Assembly: GCF_022829365.1 (NCBI RefSeq)
Contig: NZ_JAKSYJ010000196.1
Location: 168,761-232,760, forward strand
Direction of reading: 5' to 3'
Origin: Methylobacterium sp. J-077
GTDB taxonomy: Bacteria > Pseudomonadota > Alphaproteobacteria > Rhizobiales > Beijerinckiaceae
DNA length: 64,000 nt
Under the pieces are notes generated by a model. The model saw only the letters and a list, made by a program, of their open reading frames with translations, made no database searches and was not told the origin of the DNA. The first letter of the stretch is position 1. The number at the start of each line of letters is the position of its first letter. Shown in pieces: positions 58,672-64,000 of this stretch. Position numbers and translations under genes: made by a program.

Positions 58672-59103
58672 TTACCGCGCCGATCCCTTGAGGATCGGGG
58701 CGAGCGCCCGGAAGCCGACCCAGCCCCAGTAGACCCGGTGGTGGGCGATGAGCCCGGCTGCGAGGTCCATCACCTCGACGAGATCGACTTGGTCGCCCTC
58801 CGGCGTGGCGCGCGGATATTCCCAGGTGAGCTGGCTGCCGTCGCAGAAGACCGTGCCGGTGCGGTACCAGCGGCCGAGCGCACTGCCGGGCTTGCGCAGC
58901 GACGCGTCGAAGAAACGCCGGATCGCGGGTCTGCCGGTCAGGATTCCGGACGCATCGATCCCCGATTCGGCCAGGACCAGCGGGCTCTCCAGGATGGCGT
59001 CCTCGGCATAGAGCGCCGTCAGGCCGTCGATGTCGCGGTTGAGCACCGTCTCGTGCCAACGCTCGTAGATGTGGCGGATGTCGGCATCGCGCGTTTCGGT
59101 CAT
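58672..59103 (-). CDS. NTF2-like (SnoaL-type) protein
   Basis: Protein of 143 residues with the cone-shaped NTF2 fold pattern: RHIYERWHETVLNRDIDGLT, ALYAEDAILESPLV, PAIRRFFDASLRK and WEYPRATPEGDQVDLVEVMD. Such proteins bind or isomerise small molecules. No catalytic assignment is possible. Confidence 0.8.
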   Translation of the reverse strand: MTETRDADIRHIYERWHETVLNRDIDGLTALYAEDAILESPLVLAESGIDASGILTGRPAIRRFFDASLRKPGSALGRWYRTGTVFCDGSQLTWEYPRATPEGDQVDLVEVMDLAAGLIAHHRVYWGWVGFRALAPILKGSAR

Positions 59104-59229
59104 GGCAGCCTCGGATCGGATGCAATGACCGGGACCCTAGCGGAGGGGCGAGACCGGATGCTTCGATGCGTGTCGAAGCATCCGCGCCGCTTCGGTGGCA
59201 GGGTGGGTTAGCTGCGCTGGAGACCGACC

Positions 59230-59922
59230 ATGAATCCGCACCCGAGCCTCGCCACGGCGGCGTTCCTGATCGCGGACCCGGCACGGTCCGTGATGCTGAT
59301 GCTTCTGCTCGACGGACAGGCGCGGCCCGCCGGCGAGCTGGCCTTCGCCGCCGGCGTGACCGCGCAGACGGCGAGTTCGCATCTCGGCAAGCTGCTCGCG
59401 GGCGGCCTCCTGGCGGTCGAGACCGAAGGCCGCCACCGTTATTACCGCCTGGCCGGTCCACAGGTCGCCCTGGCGCTGGAGACCCTTGCGGCGATCGGCC
59501 CGGCAGCGCCCGTCCGGTCGAAACCCCTGAGCCGGGAGGCGCGGGAGCTGCGGTTCGCGCGCTGCTGCTACGATCACCTGGCCGGCCGCCTGGGCGTCGC
59601 CGTCACGGGCGCCCTGCAGGCGCGCAGCTATCTTCTGCCGGCGGAGGGCAAGCGCTTCGCGGTGCCCTCGGCCGGCGTGGCGTGGTTCGCGGGCCTCGGC
59701 CTGGAGGTCGACCGGCTGAAGCCGGGCCGGCACGACCTGGCCCGGCAATGCCTCGACTGGACCGAGCGGGAGCACCATCTCGCCGGCCCGTTGGGCGTCC
59801 AGCTGATGAGCCTGTTCTGCGCGAAAGGCTGGCTGCGCCGCTCCGGGACGACGCGTGCCGTGCAGGTCACGCCGCCGGGCTGGACCGGCCTGAAACGGGA
59901 ACTCGGCCTCGATCCGGTCTGA
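59230..59922 (+). CDS. ArsR-type transcriptional regulator
   Basis: Protein of 230 residues. The winged helix is at residues 10-75 (PARSVMLMLLLDGQARPAGE, then ASSHLGKLLAGGLLAVETEG, RHRYYRLAG). A C-terminal domain of about 140 residues with RFARCCYDHLAGRLGVAV and DLARQCLDWTEREHHLAGPL is typical of the long ArsR subgroup. The start at 59230 follows GGAGACCGACC. It is divergent from the NTF2-like gene, which is a likely target. Confidence 0.9.
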   Translation: MNPHPSLATAAFLIADPARSVMLMLLLDGQARPAGELAFAAGVTAQTASSHLGKLLAGGLLAVETEGRHRYYRLAGPQVALALETLAAIGPAAPVRSKPLSREARELRFARCCYDHLAGRLGVAVTGALQARSYLLPAEGKRFAVPSAGVAWFAGLGLEVDRLKPGRHDLARQCLDWTEREHHLAGPLGVQLMSLFCAKGWLRRSGTTRAVQVTPPGWTGLKRELGLDPV

Positions 59923-59934
59923 GGCGCGCCCGGC

Positions 59935-60693
59935 TTAGGCCGCGAGAACCAGCGCCTCATCCGCCTCCCGCCGCACCGGAACGGCGACCGCCGGGGCGGA
60001 GGGTTTCGGGCGCCAGGGCTCGCCGAGCGCCAGGAGCGCGGCCTTCACCGCTTCGAGCTGCGAGGGCTCGCCCTCGGCCATGCCCTCGGCGGCGGCCACC
60101 TCCTTCAGGTACTCGTCCCAGGCCCAGCGCCAGAGGATCTCGCGCTTGCCCTCGCGGAGCAGCCGCGGGTGGTCCAGCACGGCGGCCGGCGTGGCGAACA
60201 CCGCGGCCGGGTTGATCAGGGCGCGTTCCAGGTCCGGCCCGTCCGGGTAGCCCGGCGGCGCGGCCGGCGCCTGTTTCCGGCCGAGCACCACGCGGAGCGG
60301 CGCGCGTCCGGGTTGCCGCCGCTCATCCGAGCGCGCCGCGCCGACAGGACGCTTGCCAGGACGCTTGCGGGGCACCGCGGCGGGCTCCGGCTCCACGCTG
60401 TAATCGAGGCCCTGGCGCTCCGCGTAGGCGACGGCCTGCGCCCGGGTCGGGAAGGTGAGCCGCACATCCGTGGCGAGGGGATCGCCGCCGCCGGTCCAGC
60501 CCATCAAGGGCTCGATCTCGGGGGGCGTCTCGCGCGCGAAGGTGAGGACCCACATGCCGTCCCGGGCGCGGCCGGCCGTGTCCACGGGACGCGTCTGGCG
60601 CCGGATCAGGGCCTGTCTGCCGGCGAGCCACGGGGCGGCTGCGATGAAGGCCGGGGGATTGTTGTGTCCGAGTCCGATGTGACGATCCTGCAT
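59935..60693 (-). CDS. NDUFS4-like domain protein with C-terminal extension
   Basis: Protein of 252 residues. An N-terminal GHNNPP motif is followed by a domain of about 75 residues (28-102) matching the complex I accessory subunit NDUFS4/ETC_C1: RQTRPVDTAGRARDGMWVLT, EPLMGWTGGGDPL, FPTRAQAVAYAERQGLDYSV. A basic linker with PLRVVLGRKQ follows, then a C-terminal helical domain (about 155-225) with VFATPAAVLDHPRL and KREILWRWAWDEY. The C-terminal domain is shared with the neighbour at 61184. It is the last of five genes on this strand after two Hsp20 genes. Confidence 0.75.
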   Translation of the reverse strand: MQDRHIGLGHNNPPAFIAAAPWLAGRQALIRRQTRPVDTAGRARDGMWVLTFARETPPEIEPLMGWTGGGDPLATDVRLTFPTRAQAVAYAERQGLDYSVEPEPAAVPRKRPGKRPVGAARSDERRQPGRAPLRVVLGRKQAPAAPPGYPDGPDLERALINPAAVFATPAAVLDHPRLLREGKREILWRWAWDEYLKEVAAAEGMAEGEPSQLEAVKAALLALGEPWRPKPSAPAVAVPVRREADEALVLAA

Positions 60694-60711
60694 ATGTGCC
60701 TCCCTGGAGTC

Positions 60712-60751
60712 TCGTCCCGAAAGCGGGGTGCCGGCTTTCGGGACACGATGC
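60712..60751 (+). repeat. Palindromic repeat of the GCCGGCTTTCGG family, copy 4
   Basis: TCGTCCCGAAAGCGGGGTGC, then CGGCTTTCGGGACACGATGC, form a nearly perfect palindrome in the 120-base gap between two genes of the stress cluster. It is the best-preserved copy. Confidence 0.7.
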
Positions 60752-60813
60752 GAAACCAGAAGCCCCGCCCGACGGCGTGGCCGTCGAGCGGCACGCCGGT
60801 GGTGATGCGCCGC

Positions 60814-61167
60814 TCAGGTGCCCAGCAGCCCGAGGCGCCCGGCGGATTGGACGCCGAAGCTCGCCGCGAAGGCGAGGAGGGCGGCGTCCCAGGCGGTGAG
60901 GTGCGTGGCATTGGCCGGCGGCCCGGCCCGCGTGATCGCGGCGCCGAGCCAGACGAAGCCCGCCAGGCTCAGCAGCCCCGCCAGCACCCAGGGCATGGCC
61001 GGCGCCGGGCTGAGGGCGGCCAGGGCGAGGCAGAGGGCGACCGACGCGATCCAGCCGGTGAGAATGGACCAGCTCTCCCGCTCCGCCGCCTCGGCGGGCG
61101 GCCCGGCCCGGTCGCGCCGGAGCCGGCCCGGCCACCGATAGCGGTCCTTCAGGTCGAAGCTCGTCAT
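60814..61167 (-). CDS. Small membrane protein, 117 residues
   Basis: A charged N-terminus (LKDRYRWPGRLRRDRAGPPA) is followed by two or three hydrophobic segments (WSILTGWIASVALCLALAAL, VLAGLLSLAGFVWLGAAI, and a weaker WDAALLAFAASFGVQSA). I do not recognise the family. It starts 17 bases after the cysteine-rich gene and is probably co-transcribed. Confidence 0.6.
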   Translation of the reverse strand: MTSFDLKDRYRWPGRLRRDRAGPPAEAAERESWSILTGWIASVALCLALAALSPAPAMPWVLAGLLSLAGFVWLGAAITRAGPPANATHLTAWDAALLAFAASFGVQSAGRLGLLGT

Positions 61168-61183
61168 CGCTTCCCTCCCGGTT

Positions 61184-61600
61184 TCAGTTCAGGATGGGAT
61201 CCGGCGCCGCCGAGCCGCGCTGCTTGCGGCGGCCGAGCACGACCGGGATCCGGGGCTTGCGCGTCGCCGGCGCGCTGGGGGCGGAGGCGCCGTCCAGGGC
61301 CTGGAGCGCGGCCAGGATCGCGTCGATCGGCACCGGCTCGGACCGGCAGCCGGGCAGGCAGCGCAGCGTCGGGCAGGATTCCACGGCGCACGCGTCTGAG
61401 GCCCAGGAGGCCAGGATCGCGCGCTTCTCGGCCCGCGACAGGCCGGGATAGGACAGGACTTCCCGCGGGTGCCGGAACACGTCGCCCGGCGCCACGAAGG
61501 CCTCGAACGGGTCGACCGCCGTCGCCCTCAGGTTGGCCGCGGCCATCGGGCCGAGGCGCTCAATGGATGTGTCGATCGGGGTGATGTCGATGGGCTGCAT
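61184..61600 (-). CDS. Cysteine-containing hypothetical protein sharing a domain with the NDUFS4 fusion
   Basis: Protein of 138 residues. The central part reads VFRHPREVLSYPGLSRAEKR and AILASWASDACAVESCPTLR, the same P-x2-VF...VL...P-x-L...KR-x-IL-x2-WA pattern as the C-terminal domain at 59935. A cysteine cluster C-x4-C-x4-C-x3-C follows at once (DACAVESCPTLRCLPGC) and could bind metal; the neighbour lacks it. The end IPVVLGRRKQ also echoes the neighbour's linker. Function unknown. Confidence 0.65.
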   Translation of the reverse strand: MQPIDITPIDTSIERLGPMAAANLRATAVDPFEAFVAPGDVFRHPREVLSYPGLSRAEKRAILASWASDACAVESCPTLRCLPGCRSEPVPIDAILAALQALDGASAPSAPATRKPRIPVVLGRRKQRGSAAPDPILN

Positions 61601-61720
61601 GCGACCCTCCTGTGCGTCAGCAAAGGTTGGGGCGGCCGGCAGGTCGGCTCTCGGTCGTCCTGCCGGTCCATGCCGGCCGCCGCGTCATGCGTTGCGAACC
61701 CGCCGGATCGGCGGCTCGCC

Positions 61721-62245
61721 TCAATGCGCCGTCCTCTGGGCGCCGGTTCCGCCTTTGATGGCGATGCGACGCCCACGCTCCGGCACCTTGGCCGAGCGCG
61801 GCAGCGTCACGGTGAGCACGCCGTTCCGGAACGACGCCTCGGCCTTGTCTTCCTCCACGGGGAACGGCAGGGCGATCACCCGCTCGAACCGGCCGTAGCT
61901 GCGCTCCGAATAGCCGCGCGTCGTGTCGGTATTCTCCGAGCGCTTCTCGCCCCGCAGGGTCAGCACGCCGTCCTCGACCAGGAGCTCGACATCCCTCTCG
62001 TCGAGGCCGGGCAGCTCGGCCGAGAGCTTCAGGCTGCCCTCGGCCTCGACCAGCTCGACCTTGGGCCAACCGAGGCCCCGGCCAGCCAGGCTCGGAACTG
62101 CACTGAGTCCGGTGAGCACGTCGTCGAACAGGCGGTTCACCTCGCGGTGGAGCGTCAGGAACGGGCTGGACGCCTCGTTCGCCAGGGCGGCCGGCGCCGG
62201 GTTGGAGGCGCTGCGGGTCCACGGGATCAGGTCTCTCACGCTCAT
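61721..62245 (-). CDS. Small heat-shock protein, Hsp20 family
   Basis: ATP-independent chaperone of 174 residues. The alpha-crystallin domain runs from about residue 62 to 155 (WPKVELVEAEGSLKLSAELP, GLDERDVELLVEDGVLTLRG, then GRFERVIALPFPVEEDK and NGVLTVTLPRS). A GAAGGAGA ribosome site stands before the ATG at 62245. It is the second of two hsp20 genes in tandem, differing in subclass. Confidence 0.93.
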   Translation of the reverse strand: MSVRDLIPWTRSASNPAPAALANEASSPFLTLHREVNRLFDDVLTGLSAVPSLAGRGLGWPKVELVEAEGSLKLSAELPGLDERDVELLVEDGVLTLRGEKRSENTDTTRGYSERSYGRFERVIALPFPVEEDKAEASFRNGVLTVTLPRSAKVPERGRRIAIKGGTGAQRTAH

Positions 62246-62389
62246 GGCTGTCTCCTTCAGTTTGCTGTCATGGGCTTCTCGTTCGGATAACCGGCGGCGG
62301 CCCGCGGGCTCGCGCGGCATGTCGCTTCATCCAACGGGGGAGCCCGGGCGGGCCGCGGATCGGGCGGCCCGGACCCGGACAGCCCGCGA

Positions 62390-62914
62390 TCAGGCGGCTT
62401 TGGCTTCGGTCACCCTGGCTTCGGCGCCCCTGGGCTGGGCGACCTTGCCCTCGGCGATCTGCGCGGGCGCGTTGTCCTGGCCGGAGGTGGCCGTGACACC
62501 GCCGATAGCGATGCGGCGGGGCTTCAGGGCCTCCGGCACCTCGCGCTTGAGCGCGACGGTCAGGAGCCCGTTCTCCAGGTTCGCGCCCACGACCTTCACG
62601 TGGTCGGCCAGGTTGAAGGTCTGGCGGAACGTGCGGGCCGCGATGCCGCGGTGCAGATACTGCCGCTCGGTCTCCGGGGCCGTCTTCTGGCCCGACACGA
62701 GGAGCACCGTATCCTGCTGGGTCAGCTCGATCTCGTCGGGGGTGAAGCCCGCCACCGCCATGGTGATGCGGTATTGATCGTCCGCGACCTTCTCGATGTT
62801 GTAGGGCGGCCAGGCCGCCGTGGTCTCGACGCGCTCGGGCTGGTTCAGCAGCTCGAACAGACGGTCGAACCCGATGGACGACCGGAACAGGGGCGCAACG
62901 TCGTAAGTCCTCAT
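62390..62914 (-). CDS. Small heat-shock protein, IbpA-like
   Basis: Hsp20 of 174 residues, class A type: MRTYDVAPLFRSSIGFDRLF at the N-terminus, then YRITMAVAGFTPDEIELTQQ, YLHRGIAARTFRQTFNLADH, and NGLLTVALKREVPE with the terminal anchor. GGAGGA lies seven bases before the ATG at 62914, which is therefore preferred over the GTG at 62920. The C-terminal 40 residues are Ala/Glu-rich. First gene of the run that continues to 59935. Confidence 0.94.
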   Translation of the reverse strand: MRTYDVAPLFRSSIGFDRLFELLNQPERVETTAAWPPYNIEKVADDQYRITMAVAGFTPDEIELTQQDTVLLVSGQKTAPETERQYLHRGIAARTFRQTFNLADHVKVVGANLENGLLTVALKREVPEALKPRRIAIGGVTATSGQDNAPAQIAEGKVAQPRGAEARVTEAKAA

Positions 62915-63405
62915 AACCACATCCTCCGTTGAGCAACGTGACTACAAGAGACGCCGGACACCAAGACCGGCGCCCAACTAGCGAACTCGTTTCCGAGCCT
63001 CGCACGCGCGTAACGTTTGCTTTGCGGAGCGGTTCCGCAAGAGGGGCGTTTCTTTTTTCCGGGCGTGTTGGACTTCGCCGTATGGGCGGGGATCCCCGCG
63101 CGACGCGTGTGGGACGATGCCGTTCACGGATCGCTGCGAGAGGAGCCGAAGGCCGGACCGGCGCGTCTCTATTCCCCCCTCTGAGGGCCACCGGCTTCAC
63201 GGTATGCCGGATCTAACACAGGTCCCCTCTCCCGCGCGGGAGAGGGGCAGGGTGAGGGATGCGACCTTTCCGGAAAGACCTGGTCCCTCACCCCAACCCT
63301 CTCCCGAACGGGAGAGGGGGCCCGTCGGGCTCTGCAAGATGCGATAGGTGAACATCGTCGCGCAGAGGGGAGAAAAATCCGCCCCTCGGCCGAGCCAAGA
63401 GAGTC
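62915..63405. repeat. Upstream region of hsp20 and repeat block before ftsK
   Basis: No gene is supported in these 491 bases. The part near 62915-63060 should hold the hsp20 promoter, but I could not match a heat-shock sigma-factor site with confidence. From about 63221 to 63327 lie two hairpins, CCCCTCTCCCGCGCGGGAGAGGGG and its near-copy with CCTCTCCCGAACGGGAGAGG, joined by GGGTGAGGG and CCCTCACCC arms. The tail GCGATAGGTGAACATCGTCG near 63341 resembles the repeat end near 7224. Confidence 0.65.
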
Positions 63406-64000
63406 TCAGTTCGCCGCATCCTCCAGCAGGATCTCGCGCTTGCCGGCGTGGTTGGCCGGGCCGACGATGCCTTCGGTCTCCATCCGCTCCATCAGGGAGG
63501 CGGCGCGGTTGTAGCCGATCTGGAGCCGGCGCTGGATGTAGCTGGTCGAGGCCTTCTGGTCGCGCAGCACCACCTGCACGGCCTGGTCGTAGAGGTCGCC
63601 GCCGGCCTCGCCGAAGGAGCCCTGGTCGAACACGGCGCCGTCGAGCTCCAGCTCGGCCGCGCCGGCCTTGCCGGTCTTGGCGCCCTTCTCGGGAGAACTC
63701 TCCTCGTCGTCCGCCGTGACGGCGTCGAGGTAGCTCGGGCGGCCCTGGCGCTTGAGGTGGGCGACCACGCTCTCGACCTCGCTGTCCGAGCAGAACGGCC
63801 CGTGCACGCGCGTCGTGCGCCCGCCCCCGGCCATGAACAGCATGTCGCCCTGACCCAGAAGCTGCTCCGCGCCCATCTCGCCGAGAATGGTCCGCGAATC
63901 GATCTTGCTGGTGACCTGGAAGCTGATGCGGGTCGGGAAGTTCGCCTTGATCGTCCCGGTGATCACGTCCACCGACGGGCGCTGCGTCGCCATGATCAGG
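63406..64000 (-). CDS. ftsK: DNA translocase FtsK, C-terminal part
   Basis: Only the last 197 or so residues are in the window; the gene continues past the right edge. The end of the motor domain is seen (ATQRPSVDVITGTIKANFPT, RISFQVTSKIDSRTILGEMG, AEQLLGQGDMLFMAGGG). The gamma winged helix that reads KOPS follows (YDQAVQVVLRDQKASTSYIQ, RRLQIGYNRAASLMERMETE). FtsK pumps DNA at the septum to segregate termini and activate XerCD. Confidence 0.96.
   Translation of the reverse strand, partial: LIMATQRPSVDVITGTIKANFPTRISFQVTSKIDSRTILGEMGAEQLLGQGDMLFMAGGGRTTRVHGPFCSDSEVESVVAHLKRQGRPSYLDAVTADDEESSPEKGAKTGKAGAAELELDGAVFDQGSFGEAGGDLYDQAVQVVLRDQKASTSYIQRRLQIGYNRAASLMERMETEGIVGPANHAGKREILLEDAAN

Noticed and set aside
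62915..62990. RpoH-type heat-shock promoter ahead of the hsp20 genes
   Set aside because: CTTGG and CTTGT elements occur, but no pair with proper spacing and a matching -10 could be fixed by eye.

Overview
The window is high-GC alphaproteobacterial chromosome, most likely Methylobacterium or Methylorubrum (Hyphomicrobiales). I infer this from base composition, a formate--tetrahydrofolate ligase gene, a PetP/PetR-like regulator pair, many short palindromic intergenic repeats, and a near-origin block carrying mnmG-rsmG-parA-parB with parS sites. The genus is an inference; no database search was possible. I saw no rRNA, tRNA, CRISPR array, intact insertion sequence or prophage.

Layout. 1-6.3 kb: partial PHB depolymerase-type esterase, HAD-IIA phosphatase, hydratase, PetR/PetP-like regulators, 8-oxoguanine deaminase. 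6.4-7.3 kb: relic VapBC-like locus and a gene-free block of nested inverted repeats. 7.3-16.4 kb: formate-THF ligase, an exported TPR protein, a RES-Xre toxin-antitoxin locus whose toxin is frameshifted, ETF-ubiquinone oxidoreductase, uracil-DNA glycosylase, zinc metallopeptidase. 16.6-21.6 kb: intact VapBC, ABC-F ATPase, mnmE. 21.6-31.5 kb: beta-lactamase, ybaK, panC, esterase plus MFS pump, porin, degenerate EAL protein, MipA/OmpV protein, HMA protein. 31.9-38.2 kb: mnmG-rsmG-parA-parB facing holA-lptE. 38.3-49.5 kb: AEC transporter, TonB siderophore receptor, acid phosphatase, nucleotidyltransferase plus partner pair, dapD with a nucleophile-less hydrolase, cyclic-nucleotide-binding protein, response regulator, L,D-transpeptidase, a second antitoxin with a frameshifted toxin, YggS. 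49.9-64 kb: leuS, a membrane-anchored SNase-like protein, a lipid kinase-TerC-binding protein operon, galM, an ArsR-type regulator, an Hsp20-linked stress cluster with an NDUFS4-domain fusion, and the 3' part of ftsK.

How the parts fit. The central 6 kb is the chromosome-partition and tRNA-modification core. A perfect parS lies inside rsmG, another lies between mnmE and the beta-lactamase gene, and a weak one lies in leuS, which places the window near the replication origin. mnmE and leuS, usually next to this core in related genomes, are here split from it by about 10 and 12 kb of accessory genes and stand on the opposite strand to that expected. Three of four toxin-antitoxin loci have an open antitoxin frame but a broken toxin. 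At least five families of short palindromic repeats occupy the gaps, several just downstream of genes.

The most promising unexplained systems are the nucleotidyltransferase plus partner operon at 42.8-43.8 kb, and the Hsp20-linked cluster at 59.9-62.9 kb, where an accessory-subunit domain of respiratory complex I is fused to a small domain shared with a neighbouring cysteine-rich protein.
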